A stretch of 26,738 nucleotides of DNA from JAVBOO01 sp031550435 (GTDB lineage Bacteria; Bacillota; Clostridia; Lachnospirales; WRAX01), in contig JAVBOO010000030.1 of NCBI GenBank assembly GCA_031550435.1, positions 1-26,738 of the forward strand. The letters are read 5' to 3'. Both the position numbers and the translations under genes were made by a program. The notes beneath the pieces are model-generated. The model saw only the letters and a list, made by a program, of their open reading frames with translations. It was not told the origin of the DNA and ran no database searches. Below are positions 7,324 through 16,347 of the stretch, piece after piece. Numbering within the stretch: position 1 is the first letter of the stretch; every line of letters begins with the position of its first letter.

Positions 7324-8736
7324 TTATTCATACATACCCGCCAGTATGTCGCAGCCTTTTTCGATCTCGTTTTTCTCGACATCGGCAAAGCTGATTTTAA
7401 AGTAAGGCAGTGTTTCTTTGGAAAAAATTGCTCCTTCCGAAACTATAAGCCCTCTTTCAAACAGTTTACCGTAAAATTCCCGTTCTGTACAGCCCTTAGC
7501 AATTCTCAGCCAGAGATTAAGCCCGCCTTTAGGCTCGACAAGCTCGCTCTGCTTTTTTATCGGCGCCAGACGCTTCAGCATGTAATCATACCTGAGCTTA
7601 AAAAGCGTTTTCATATCGTTTATATGCCGCTCAAAATAACCGTTTTTTATGAACAGGTGAAACGCTCGCTGTAAAAATCCGGACGTATCAATATCGGTTA
7701 CATATTTCGCTGCCAGTACGGCCTCCGAAATCGCCTTGGGCAAAACGGTAAAACCGATGCGCAGACCCGGCATGAGAATCTTTGAGAAACTTTTTATGTA
7801 AATAACCTTGTTTTTGTAGTCAAGAGACTTTAACGGGATTATGTCGGCATGCCTGTAATTAAAGTCGCTTTGATTATCTTCTTCTATTATATAGAAATCG
7901 TACTTGTAAGCAAGCTCAATAAGACAGCGTTTTTTTTTCAAAGAATACGAAACGCAGGTCGGAGTCTGGAAATACGGCATACAATAAAAAAGCTTGGGTT
8001 TCGTTTGCTTTATAAGCGCGGTAAGCTCTTCGATATTGACACCGTCGCTCTCCATCCTCGCACTGTAAACCTGTGCCCCTCTGGACATAAACGAAGCGGT
8101 TGCGCCCATATAGGTCGGGTTTTCCGTCAGAACCACGTCTTTGGGGTATAAAAGAGCCTTCGATATAAGATCTATGCCCTGCTGCGCCCCCGATATTATA
8201 TGCAGCCTGTCGGTATTCGCCTGTATGCCGAAGTGTTCCAGATAACCGCTCAGCTCGTCTCTCAGCGGGCCGTACCCCCTGCCTTCTTCATAGCTGAAAG
8301 CGTCGCCCCTATCTCTGTCGAGTATTTCGTTAAAAATCAGCTTGAACTCTTTCACGGGAAAAAGCTCTTGCGAAGTCGAGCTTTTGGAAAAGTCTATAAA
8401 GTTTCCGTCTCCGGCCGCTTCTCTGCCGGCGGCATGACCCGAAATTTCCAATGCTATGCTCCCGCTTTGAACTATGTTGAGCTTTGCGACATATGTTCCG
8501 CTGCCCTGCAAAGAATATACGACACCCTTGCTCTCAAGATACGAATACGCGTTAACGATGGTAACGGTGTTAACACCGAGACTGTCTGCAAACTTCCTTA
8601 TCGGGGGCAATTTTGTGTCAGGCAAAAGAGCTCCGTTATCGATAAGCGAAAAAATAGCGTCGCCTATTTGCTTGTACAACGCGACGGCACTGTCTTTGTT
8701 AAGCTTTATTTCAAACGAGTAATCGGTAATCTTCAT
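7324..8736 (-). CDS. MocR/GntR-type regulator with aminotransferase-like domain
   Basis: A 470-residue protein. Residues 1-85 form a GntR winged helix-turn-helix (LPPIRKFADSLGVNTVTIVNA, split here only by eye, with GSGTYV at its end). The rest is a fold-type I PLP-dependent aminotransferase-like domain; SFSKILMPGLRIG holds the lysine expected to bind pyridoxal phosphate. The strand usually reading EDDxY carries EEDNQSDF, so an acidic residue is kept but the usual Tyr is not in its place. MocR proteins sense PLP and amines and often regulate a neighbouring gene. Here the start codon overlaps the acpS stop (ATGA) with GGAGG before it, so acpS and this gene are translationally coupled. No vitamin B6, GABA or taurine genes are near, so the target is unknown. 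Confidence 0.92.
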   Translation of the reverse strand: MKITDYSFEIKLNKDSAVALYKQIGDAIFSLIDNGALLPDTKLPPIRKFADSLGVNTVTIVNAYSYLESKGVVYSLQGSGTYVAKLNIVQSGSIALEISGHAAGREAAGDGNFIDFSKSSTSQELFPVKEFKLIFNEILDRDRGDAFSYEEGRGYGPLRDELSGYLEHFGIQANTDRLHIISGAQQGIDLISKALLYPKDVVLTENPTYMGATASFMSRGAQVYSARMESDGVNIEELTALIKQTKPKLFYCMPYFQTPTCVSYSLKKKRCLIELAYKYDFYIIEEDNQSDFNYRHADIIPLKSLDYKNKVIYIKSFSKILMPGLRIGFTVLPKAISEAVLAAKYVTDIDTSGFLQRAFHLFIKNGYFERHINDMKTLFKLRYDYMLKRLAPIKKQSELVEPKGGLNLWLRIAKGCTEREFYGKLFERGLIVSEGAIFSKETLPYFKISFADVEKNEIEKGCDILAGMYE

Positions 8737-9116
8737 ACTTTCGCCTCCGAGACTTCGGCGACGGCAACCGCCGAAGCATAATGCTCGCTGTGAGAAATGC
8801 CGACATGTACAACCGCAACGGATTGCTTTTTTGCAGTTTCGTACGCACCGTTGTGCAAAACAACATACGGCTTGCCGTTTACGTTTTTAAGAATCTCGAT
8901 ATCACGCGGAGAAAAGCCTGAAAACCCTGTACCCAAAGCCTTTGCCACCGCTTCTTTTGCCGCAAAAACACCGGCTATACTCTCGCTCTTTTTTTTAGCG
9001 CCGAATGTTGTTATTTCGTTTTCGGTAAACAGCCGGGTAAGAAAAGAAGGCGTGTCGCAGACCGCCTTCTCTATTCTTTTTATTTCGATTATATCATTAC
9101 CTATTCCGGAAATCAT
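8733..9116 (-). CDS. acpS: Holo-[acyl-carrier-protein] synthase AcpS
   Basis: A 127-residue AcpS, normal for the family. It transfers the phosphopantetheine arm from coenzyme A to a serine of the acyl carrier protein. GIGNDIIEIKRI at the start contains the metal-binding Asp8, and FAAKEAVAKALGTGF (51-65) contains the second ligand Glu55 and the CoA-binding Lys. HVGISHSEHYA near the end is the conserved third motif. The ATG has GGAGG upstream. Its stop overlaps the start of the MocR gene by four bases. In many Firmicutes acpS precedes alr or an NAD(P)HX repair gene; that context is absent here. Confidence 0.95.
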   Translation of the reverse strand: MISGIGNDIIEIKRIEKAVCDTPSFLTRLFTENEITTFGAKKKSESIAGVFAAKEAVAKALGTGFSGFSPRDIEILKNVNGKPYVVLHNGAYETAKKQSVAVVHVGISHSEHYASAVAVAEVSEAKV

Positions 9117-9195
9117 TTCATCCTCCGTTTATGCGGTCTTGCGTCTTCCAAAATCCTGTATATTCCGAGCAGGGCGACGCTTATCGTTTATTCAA

Positions 9196-10701
9196 TCAAG
9201 CTGTTCTCTTTATGGGTTCGGGCTTTATCACATGGAAGATTTCGATTTTTTTGATGACCGGAACCTTGCCTTCGAATATTACTTGTGTACCGGCAGTTTT
9301 TGCGCCGGAAACCGCTTTATCACGAGCCGCGATAACCTTCGAATACGAAACAAACTTTGCCGCATTGCTAACAGCCGCTGTGCCGGGTTTTGCAACTGCT
9401 GTTTTCCCGCCGTATACACCGCTGCTTGCGCTGTTATATTTTTCTTCGGCTGCCGTATTTTCTTTTACCGAAACGGCTGTATTGTCCGGCAAAGCCTGAG
9501 GTTTTTCCCTGCCTGCTGCGATTTTCCCTTCACCGGCGGCTCCTCTGTACTCTGCAATCGCTTTTTCGGCATCAATCGAACCGAAGCCGAAGTCATATGT
9601 AAACGGCTCGGATGAGTAGATAAAGCCGTCCGCTGTTTTGGCATATACTCTAAAAGCGTAAGTTCCCGCATATGTATCGAGTATCGCGCTGACCGTTCCG
9701 TCGGAATTTGCTTGTGTGACCGTTCCGATTACCGCTGCGGTTTCCTCTGTTCCTACTGTCGTCTTAACCGCCGTAACCATTTTCGGAGCACTCAGCGGAT
9801 ACATTATCAGTGTATATTCCGTGTCGCTTGCCGAATCAAACTGTTTCCATGTCACGGTATACTTGCTGTTAACAATCGCGTCTTCCTTGCTTATCCCCTC
9901 TATTTCGGGCCTTGCCGAACCCGGACCGCCCGAAGCCTGAAGCCCGGCGATTTCCAGCATGTATTCGTAAAGACCGGTACAATCTGCCGCAAGTTTAATT
10001 TCCGGATTGCTCTGCGGAGCTTTATTAAATGCTTTCGGCTGAACGATATCGCCCGAGCCGTTATCAAGGCTTTCTTTCGCGTCTGTGTAATCATAGCTCT
10101 TCTTTGCGTTAGGCGAGCCCAGAAGCTGCACATAGTCGTCTGCTATTATCTCGGTGATATCCCAAAGGTAGGAATAATTCGCAGCGGCGCTGTCGTAACT
10201 TACCCTTTTGTCACCCCAAAAACGAAGAGCCGCATATTCCGTATTTCCCCAGTCCGTATAGTGACGCTTCTCATAATTCAGCATATTGAAAATCGTATAA
10301 TGGTGACCGTACTCGTGCGCGAGTACCGGAGCCATCAGTGCAACGGTGTTTCTGCTGTTCGCCTTGTAAAGCTCTATGTAAGCGCTTCTGCCGAATATAA
10401 ATACATTGCCGCGCCGGCTGAAATCCTCGAAATACATACCTGCGGCATTATCCCGGCTGTCAGGGTAAAGATTTATCTCGCCGAGGAACGAAAATTCGTA
10501 TGCGTGTGTATTATTAAGAAGTTCTGCATACAACTCGTTAAGCTTTGCGTTATCCCATTCGGAGGAAAAGCTGTTTATTGTCAATCCGCCGAATTTGACG
10601 CTGCCAAAAAGCTCGTACCCGGTTTTTTGAGCCGCTTTCACGGCCGAACTCGGAAATACGGCACAGACCGCGAGTAATAACAGCAAACATAGTTTTTTCA
10701 T
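9196..10701 (-). CDS. Secreted zinc metalloprotease with Ig/Fn3-like C-terminal region
   Basis: A 501-residue protein with a clear signal peptide (MKKLCLLLLLAVCAVFPSSA, cleavage near 20-24). LAHEYGHHYTIFNM contains HExxH (His129, Glu130, His133). EIIAD (184-188) lies about fifty residues later and fits the gluzincin pattern in which a Glu is the third zinc ligand. Residues about 265-370 look like a beta-sandwich that could bind the wall or another protein; the C-terminal 130 residues are low-complexity and Ala/Lys-rich. No sorting signal or membrane anchor is visible. The ATG follows GGAGG at seven-base spacing. It lies 79 bases upstream of acpS on the same strand. The exact peptidase family is unknown to me, but a secreted metallopeptidase is well supported. 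Confidence 0.85.
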   Translation of the reverse strand: MKKLCLLLLLAVCAVFPSSAVKAAQKTGYELFGSVKFGGLTINSFSSEWDNAKLNELYAELLNNTHAYEFSFLGEINLYPDSRDNAAGMYFEDFSRRGNVFIFGRSAYIELYKANSRNTVALMAPVLAHEYGHHYTIFNMLNYEKRHYTDWGNTEYAALRFWGDKRVSYDSAAANYSYLWDITEIIADDYVQLLGSPNAKKSYDYTDAKESLDNGSGDIVQPKAFNKAPQSNPEIKLAADCTGLYEYMLEIAGLQASGGPGSARPEIEGISKEDAIVNSKYTVTWKQFDSASDTEYTLIMYPLSAPKMVTAVKTTVGTEETAAVIGTVTQANSDGTVSAILDTYAGTYAFRVYAKTADGFIYSSEPFTYDFGFGSIDAEKAIAEYRGAAGEGKIAAGREKPQALPDNTAVSVKENTAAEEKYNSASSGVYGGKTAVAKPGTAAVSNAAKFVSYSKVIAARDKAVSGAKTAGTQVIFEGKVPVIKKIEIFHVIKPEPIKRTA

Positions 10702-10902
10702 AACTTTTCCTCCTCTCGGTACAATTTTCTTGTAAAATCTACATCGACACCTTGAAGATTTTTCTAAATATAGTATACTGTCTACATGTTATAAAACTGT
10801 TACAAACGCATTACATATATGTTTAATATTAGTTAATTAACGCATAAACCGGCACTAAACGCTTAAATACCAATAATTCGACAATAATTGCGGGTGAGAC
10901 TG

Positions 10903-11370
10903 ATGAAAGAAAAAAAATCGGCAACTGTAGCGGCTCTGGTCATATCCATATTGGCACTCATCGGCATATTCTTCGGGGCAATCTTCCCCGTGATCAACAG
11001 TTCCGCCGTGATACTGAGAGACCTTCCCAGAATTGTTACTGATGTAAAAGACGGGAACGGGGAACCCCACAAGCTGACAATCGACATAACTCTGGAAGTC
11101 GGCAAAAATAACAGAATTGACCTTCTCAAGATTTCTAAAGAGCTCGATACGATAGTCGCGGGCTTGGATTATGACAAGATTAGCGCGGCAGACGGTTTGG
11201 CCTATGTAAAGTCTGTTCTGGGAGAATATCTTAAAGATAAACTCCCGGAAAACTCGAACTTTTCGATATATATCCCGGATTTGCTCAGCGATTACGCAAT
11301 GCCGGAAACAGGAAAAGAAAATCATCAAACCGAAATCTTCAAAGGACTTTTCCCAAACTCCGGAAAGTAA
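10903..11370 (+). CDS. FliL-like single-pass membrane protein
   Basis: A 155-residue protein with a basic start, one hydrophobic helix (about 8-30) and an outer domain. LTIDITLEVGKNNRIDLLK followed by helical segments and a C-terminal strand (NFSIYIPDLL) resembles the FliL fold: a membrane helix plus a domain built from an 'IxLEV' strand and helices. No flagellar genes are near, so if the resemblance is real it belongs to a FliL-like membrane protein with a non-flagellar role. I chose the ATG at 10903; GGGTGAG precedes it closely. It is divergent from the secreted metalloprotease, with 201 bases between. The call of a real gene is fairly safe; the family is tentative. Confidence 0.65.
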   Translation: MKEKKSATVAALVISILALIGIFFGAIFPVINSSAVILRDLPRIVTDVKDGNGEPHKLTIDITLEVGKNNRIDLLKISKELDTIVAGLDYDKISAADGLAYVKSVLGEYLKDKLPENSNFSIYIPDLLSDYAMPETGKENHQTEIFKGLFPNSGK

Positions 11371-11395
11371 CCGGAAGTCAGTTATGACAATATAT

Positions 11396-11508
11396 GGGCT
11401 GTATCAAAATACAAAACGATTACCGGCAGTTGTCTGCAAAATGTTGCCTTTAACGCAGCTATATGCAGAGCACGGTACATACGCGTTTATTTTGATAAAG
11501 CCCTTTTT
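11396..11508 (+). repeat. Structured 108-base element with 16-bp inverted ends and T-tract
   Basis: Ends 11396-11411 and 11488-11503 are inverted with one mismatch (GGGCT-TATCAAAATA and complement). The next bases can pair again (AAACG with CGTTT; TACCG 11421-11425 with CGGTA 11473-11477) and the centre holds a small hairpin (GCAG/CTGC, 11426-11437). TTTTT follows the right arm at once. It can be read as a branched RNA ending in an intrinsic terminator, behind the FliL-like gene, or as a tiny non-coding mobile element, since ends beginning GGGCTGT-TCAAAA are common in insertion sequences. I see no clear target duplication. Confidence 0.55.
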
Positions 11509-11529
11509 CTATGTTCCCGTGTATATGAG

Positions 11530-11648
11530 GAAGTGTTGAAAAATGCGCATTAAACCCGCTTTTGTGGGTTGAGCGAGCGGCGCTCTCCATTGAAAACGGT
11601 GTTTTCCGTTTTCAATGGAAAGCAGCGAGGCGATTTTTCAACATGACC
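11530..11648 (+). repeat. Palindromic repeat family, copy A (core 11534-11643)
   Basis: The ends TGTTGAAAAAT and ATTTTTCAACA are inverted and close three successive hairpins: 11553-11570 (7-bp arms, tetraloop), 11571-11585 (GAGCG/CGCTC) and 11586-11619 (14-bp perfect arms). Copies B and C in this window share the same order of stems and the GAGCGAGCG core, with paired changes between copies. It sits between the FliL-like gene and the subtilase promoter and encodes nothing evident. Confidence 0.85.
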
Positions 11649-11895
11649 TATGACTATGCTCGTCTTGTTCTGCCGAAGTAATACAACGATTAAGAAAACC
11701 TATAGATTTGGCACTATGCATGCGGCCGTGTTTTTTTTCGTGCAAGCGATGAAATCGTTTGCCGCGTTTTTTGTGCAATATGCCGCAAATATTTTTATCA
11801 ACCGCCCCATACTGTTGATTATTAACGTATATCGCTTTGCTGACGGTAATAATTTGTGATTTTTTTTCTTGTCCCAAAATAATTTGGATATTGTA
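11649..11895. other. Intergenic stretch without a gene
   Basis: Short open frames occur on both strands but lack a ribosome binding site and look like chance. I see no hairpin or repeat here. It separates repeat copy A from the subtilase promoter. Confidence 0.5.
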
Positions 11896-11924
11896 TTGCC
11901 AATTTTTGCTAACAGGTGTATAAT
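11896..11924 (+). promoter_or_regulatory. Sigma-A-type promoter of the subtilase gene
   Basis: TTGCCA (11896-11901) and a consensus TATAAT (11919-11924) are separated by exactly 17 bases. Transcription would start near 11931, giving a leader of about 50 bases before the ATG at 11982. Confidence 0.75.
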
Positions 11925-11981
11925 TAGGATACGGATTAATAATTATCAATTGACCCGTATAAAATAATGGGAGGAAAAAGG

Positions 11982-14900
11982 ATGAAAAGACGGTTTAGCA
12001 AGAAATTATTAAGCGCCGCCCTCAGCGCGGTACTCGTTGCGGGAATTGCATTTTCCGGCAGCGCAAACGCAGCAGAGCTTGACCTGATTACTGCGGCAAG
12101 AGCACACAGACTTGTTCAAAACCTCAGCACGGAACAACTTGAAACACTTGAGGATATGCGTACCTCCGACGCTCAGCCTATCGGACTTGTGGGCTTTGAA
12201 GGCGAATTCGCTCTCGATGGCGGAAATGAATACGTAAACGTCATCGTAGAATTCAAGACTCAGCCCGCCGTGACAACGCAATTAATCGAAGCGCTTCACG
12301 GAACCTATGTGACAACAGAATCGGCACAGCGGAAAATCGACCAAGAACAGGCAGCATTCGAGAGAGCAACCAACAACGACGACTTAACAATCAACAACGT
12401 TTACACCCAAGTGTTTAACGGCGTTGCCGTAACACTTCCCGCTTCAGAAGTACAAGAACTCATGGATCTTGATATGGTTTACGGCGTGTATCCGGACTAC
12501 ATAGTTGAAATTGAAAACAACAACATTATGAATACCGACTCGGTTGCCGACGAGACAATCGACAGCATCGGCTACCCCGGAATGTACGACACGGATCTTT
12601 ATTACGGTCTTTCCGAAATTCATGAAACTTATACCGGTAAAGGCGTTGTGGTCGGTGTTTGTGACTCAGGTATCGACTACAACCATCCCGACTTAAAAGA
12701 CGCTTTTGTCGGCGGCTATGACTTCGTTGACAACGACGACGACCCGATGGAAACTACATACATCGAGTGGTTGGAATCAGGAGAGCCTGAAACCAACGCA
12801 AACGGAAACTCTTACTACACATCGCACGGAACTCACGTTTCGGGTGAAATCGCGGGTACGGGAAAATCCGGAAACGCGTACGCTACAACCGGTATAGCTC
12901 CCGATGTCGAGCTGCATGTGTACAGAGTACTCGGACACTACGGCAGCGGCCAAACAACCTGGATTTTGGCGGGTGTTGAGCAAGCTGTTGCCGACGGCTG
13001 CGAAGTAATCAACCTTTCACTCGGAGCATCCGTTAACCAACCCTGGTACATATCTAACACCGCAATGAACAACGTTGTGCTCAGAGGCGTTGTAGCTTGC
13101 GTTTCGGCAGGCAACAACGGTGTAACGGTAGCGGGCTCACTCGGTTCTCCCGGCGGATCCGACTTGGCGTTCACCGTCGGCGCTGCACAAATCGACGCTC
13201 GCACAACAAATATGGTTACCGTTAACAACGGCGTTACAACCACCTTCCCGCTTCAGGGAATGAACTTCAAGAACAGGCTTGATACCCGCGCTGACGGCAA
13301 CACAGTCATCAGAGACGCAGGCATCACTATTGACGAAGATACATACCAAATGGCTTGTATCGATGTCGGCCCAACGTCGCCTTCGGCTTTTGACGGAAAA
13401 GACGTTAACGGCAAAATTGTCATATTCTCAAGCATAGGCACTGTAACCACATTCCTCGGCATAAGGGATTTGGTTATGGAAAGAGGCGGCTGCGGAATAA
13501 TTCTGACATTCGGCAGCTATAACGCGATGTACCTTGCCGGCCTTACCTCGGCTATTCCTTATATGTCGATAGCTGCAGCTCAGGGAACCACGTTTATCAA
13601 CGCTTGGCGCGTTGCCAATCCCACGAGAGACGGCTGGATTACATTTAAGGGCGCAAACGTTATAACAAGAGGCGGCACCCTTGCTTCGTTCTCATCGACA
13701 GGCCCCGTAAGCATAACCCGTCATGTTAAACCGGACATCGTTGCGCCCGGCGTTAACATTCTTGCAACCGCTCCTTACTATGTAAACGCTCCCGACCCGT
13801 CAACACCGTATTCTCCGGATTTCGACTATGCTACGGGTTACCAGTACATGAGCGGAACTTCCATGTCTTGTCCGCATATGACCGGTATGTGCGCTCTTCT
13901 TGTACAAAAGTACAAAGACGCGGGAAAATCGTACAATCCTATCGATATTAAGGCAACATTTATGAATACCGCGAACGATTCGTTCTTCACGACCACTTAC
14001 ACGGTATTCCAAAAAGGCGCCGGAATGGCGGATCTTAAGAGAGCTCTTAACAGCACCACCATAGTAAAATCCGATGTTCTTGCGCTTAAATACGGCGATT
14101 TCAACGAGCAGGCAACATTTGTTTCCGAAACCGCTGCCGTAAACTTTGAAAGAGTTTACCCGACATTGACATCCGGAAGCTACACAGATACCAAAGAAGT
14201 AAGAATCGATAACCTTGCCGATGCAGCTAAGACCTATACCATGTCTTACAAGTACTCCGGCTCGACAAGCGCTTCGCTTCAGTATTTTAACTTTAACGGA
14301 GCTCAAACAGCAAGCATAACCGTTCCCGCTAACGACAAGGGCGCTTTTAACTTCAGCTATAACGTTCCTTACAATGCGGCAAAGAGCGGCACAACCTACT
14401 ATACATACGCAGGCTGGATAATACTTACGAACACGGAAGACGCTACAGACATTATCAGAGTACCTTTCCAGATTGCTTTCCAGAACATAGCTGTTGAAGA
14501 CAACGTAACGAATTTCTACTACGCTAAACCTGCTGTTTCGTTAGGTTCAAGCGCATACAGCTCGAATCAGTATTCCGACCTCAACTATACTCCTTGGGGC
14601 AGAATCAACTTTGTAGGAGCTTATGTTCTTGATTCTAATGGTGACGATATCGGTATTCTCGCAATGAGAAACAAAGCAAATACAGGCTTTGTTCCCTGTG
14701 AAGGACGCATTTCGACTCTTGCCTCAAACCCTGTATACGGAGAGAATAACGTTATTCCGAACGCGTTTACGGGCTACTACTATCCGTACGACACAAACGT
14801 AGTAACACCGTTGCCGGAAGGATGCTATAAGGTTACCGCAGAGTTCCTCTATGTAACAAACTTTATAACTATGGCATGGTCAGCTTTCGCAATAGGTTAT

Positions 14901-15575
14901 GATTACTTGTTCGTTGACAACACTCCCGCCGAGCTTACGATTACTAACGAGCACGGATTGACCGCCGCAGATCCGTTGGTATACTTGTACAACGAAGATA
15001 CCGTTACAATCACGGGCAATGTCAATGACCTTTTGGTTGACGAAATCAGCGACCTTACAGAGCTTACTTACAACTACGGAAACACTCAGGAACCTATCAG
15101 CCGCAAATACAATGCCGTTAAGATCGACGGTATCGAAAACCCCATCAATGTAAACGATGACGGTTCGTTTGAAGCGGTTGTGCCCGTACCGGCAGGCTCG
15201 GAGTCAGTTCCTGTTGCGGTAAACGTATACGCTTTGGATCTTTACAAAGACGGCTCGGCTCTTAACATCTCCGAACCTACGGCTGTTTATGTTCAAATGT
15301 ATCAGTACGTAACCGGAGTTAAGATTTTGAACCCCGCACTTACAAACCTTCAGAAGAACAAAACCGTTCAGTTGAACGTTGTTGTTTCTCCCGAATCCGC
15401 ATTCAACAAAGACGTAACCTATGTTTCCTCTAACCCGAGAATAGCTACAGTTGACGAAAACGGTGTTGTTAAGGGCGTTTCCGCTGGTACTGTTGTTATC
15501 ACCGTTACCACGGTTGACAGAGGCATAAACGGAAAAACCTATTCCGCTATGATTACCGTCAAGGTTACTAACTAA
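11982..15575 (+). CDS. Large secreted subtilisin-like protease (S8, lactocepin/Vpr type)
   Basis: A 1197-residue secreted protease. A signal peptide (start to about residue 30, ending SGSANAAE) is followed by an I9-type propeptide (about 65-175). The S8 catalytic triad is visible: Asp228 in VCDSGIDYNHPDL, His282 in HGTHVSGEIAG and Ser627 in GTSMSCPHMTG; Asn378 in SAGNNG is the oxyanion residue. The long gap between Asn and Ser holds a probable PA insert (about 430-560), as in Vpr and lactocepin. After the catalytic part come beta-rich Fn3-like segments, and the last 90 residues form a bacterial Ig-like (Big_2) domain (VTGVKILNP to ITVKVTN). There is no LPxTG or S-layer anchor, so attachment, if any, would be non-covalent. 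I chose the ATG at 11982, preceded by GGGAGG. It has its own promoter and terminator and is probably a single-gene unit that degrades external protein for nutrition. Confidence 0.95.
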   Translation: MKRRFSKKLLSAALSAVLVAGIAFSGSANAAELDLITAARAHRLVQNLSTEQLETLEDMRTSDAQPIGLVGFEGEFALDGGNEYVNVIVEFKTQPAVTTQLIEALHGTYVTTESAQRKIDQEQAAFERATNNDDLTINNVYTQVFNGVAVTLPASEVQELMDLDMVYGVYPDYIVEIENNNIMNTDSVADETIDSIGYPGMYDTDLYYGLSEIHETYTGKGVVVGVCDSGIDYNHPDLKDAFVGGYDFVDNDDDPMETTYIEWLESGEPETNANGNSYYTSHGTHVSGEIAGTGKSGNAYATTGIAPDVELHVYRVLGHYGSGQTTWILAGVEQAVADGCEVINLSLGASVNQPWYISNTAMNNVVLRGVVACVSAGNNGVTVAGSLGSPGGSDLAFTVGAAQIDARTTNMVTVNNGVTTTFPLQGMNFKNRLDTRADGNTVIRDAGITIDEDTYQMACIDVGPTSPSAFDGKDVNGKIVIFSSIGTVTTFLGIRDLVMERGGCGIILTFGSYNAMYLAGLTSAIPYMSIAAAQGTTFINAWRVANPTRDGWITFKGANVITRGGTLASFSSTGPVSITRHVKPDIVAPGVNILATAPYYVNAPDPSTPYSPDFDYATGYQYMSGTSMSCPHMTGMCALLVQKYKDAGKSYNPIDIKATFMNTANDSFFTTTYTVFQKGAGMADLKRALNSTTIVKSDVLALKYGDFNEQATFVSETAAVNFERVYPTLTSGSYTDTKEVRIDNLADAAKTYTMSYKYSGSTSASLQYFNFNGAQTASITVPANDKGAFNFSYNVPYNAAKSGTTYYTYAGWIILTNTEDATDIIRVPFQIAFQNIAVEDNVTNFYYAKPAVSLGSSAYSSNQYSDLNYTPWGRINFVGAYVLDSNGDDIGILAMRNKANTGFVPCEGRISTLASNPVYGENNVIPNAFTGYYYPYDTNVVTPLPEGCYKVTAEFLYVTNFITMAWSAFAIGYDYLFVDNTPAELTITNEHGLTAADPLVYLYNEDTVTITGNVNDLLVDEISDLTELTYNYGNTQEPISRKYNAVKIDGIENPINVNDDGSFEAVVPVPAGSESVPVAVNVYALDLYKDGSALNISEPTAVYVQMYQYVTGVKILNPALTNLQKNKTVQLNVVVSPESAFNKDVTYVSSNPRIATVDENGVVKGVSAGTVVITVTTVDRGINGKTYSAMITVKVTN

Positions 15576-15634
15576 CAAAGCGGTTGTTAACGCAACCTGC
15601 CGGCTTTACAAAAGCCTGTAAACTAAAATAACGA

Positions 15635-15671
15635 AGCGCCTGCGGCTTATACTCGGCCGCAGGCGCTTTTA
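15635..15671. terminator. Strong terminator between the subtilase and the convergent GNAT gene
   Basis: Perfect 12-bp arms (15635-15646, AGCGCCTGCGGC, and 15656-15667) with a 9-base loop, followed on the plus strand by TTTTATATA. It lies 60 bases after the subtilase stop and may also serve the convergent acetyltransferase gene from the other side. Confidence 0.9.
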
Positions 15672-15708
15672 TATACACTTTGCATCTTCATTATTCTCAA
15701 TTGTTGGT

Positions 15709-16296
15709 TCAGCCTATCTCAGCTTTATTCAATGTGAGTCTCATTACGTAGCTCTTCTCCGTCTCGGAGTACGCAGAAAAACCGTTTTTTTCATACATAG
15801 CTACATACCCCGGATAATTGGCGTAGATATCGCCGCTTTTCTTGGGATATGCCTCCACGCAATCATAACCTTCGTCTCGGGCATCTTCACAGACCTTGGC
15901 CAAAAGCTTTGTTGCAAGACCCTTTCTCCTATGACTACTGCCTATGATAAAGCATGTTATTGCCTTGATTTTCTTAAAGTCATCGAACTGTATGGCCTTG
16001 TTCTCGTTCAGCCTGAGGTAAGAGCTCTTTTCCCCGACATTGCACCAGCCTTCCGGCATACCGTCAATATACAGCAAATAACCTCTCAGCACGCCTTTAT
16101 CAATCAAATCTCCCGCATAATTTCTTATGCCTTCTTTACCTTTGCCGTCCAAACTGTTTTCGGTTTCTTTGTTCATATGGTCATAAGCACAGTAGCACCA
16201 TGACCATTCCTCATGGTCTGAAAAAGCGATATTATCAAAAAAATAGAAATAATCGTCTTTCAGTTCGCCGCACAAAGCCTTGATTTTGATATCCAT
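15709..16296 (-). CDS. GNAT-family N-acetyltransferase
   Basis: A 195-residue GNAT protein. The acetyl-CoA motif A lies in ITCFIIGSSHRRKGLATKLL (arranged as a beta strand, then RRKGLA for the pyrophosphate loop), and VAMYEKNGFSAY is the usual C-terminal motif. The first half (WSWCYCAYDHMNK) is typical of a clostridial GNAT subgroup of unknown substrate. The ATG is preceded by AGGGGGT at short spacing. The gene sits just downstream of tRNA-Arg on the minus strand and runs toward the subtilase, with a terminator between. The acetyl acceptor cannot be told from sequence. Confidence 0.85.
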   Translation of the reverse strand: MDIKIKALCGELKDDYFYFFDNIAFSDHEEWSWCYCAYDHMNKETENSLDGKGKEGIRNYAGDLIDKGVLRGYLLYIDGMPEGWCNVGEKSSYLRLNENKAIQFDDFKKIKAITCFIIGSSHRRKGLATKLLAKVCEDARDEGYDCVEAYPKKSGDIYANYPGYVAMYEKNGFSAYSETEKSYVMRLTLNKAEIG

Positions 16297-16347
16297 ATGT
16301 ACCCCCTATCAAAAATACAAAGTGCCGCAACAGTTTCAAAAATAAAA

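Noticed and set aside
8200..9615. Long plus-strand frames opposite acpS and the MocR gene
   Set aside because: The minus-strand genes have complete family motifs and ribosome binding sites; these frames have neither.
9712..10677. 321-residue open frame on the plus strand
   Set aside because: It is antisense to the secreted metalloprotease, whose signal peptide, HExxH motif and ribosome binding site are clear. Its composition (many Cys, Arg and Phe) is typical of a shadow.
11530..11648. Repeat copies read as tRNA-like cloverleaves
   Set aside because: There is no T-loop consensus TTCRANN, no anticodon-type 7-base loop and no CCA or acceptor pattern. The resemblance is only in having three stems closed by a fourth.
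11638..11949. 103-residue minus-strand frame, Lys/His-rich
   Set aside because: It lacks a ribosome binding site, overlaps the end of repeat copy A and the subtilase promoter, and matches no family I know. It is probably chance.
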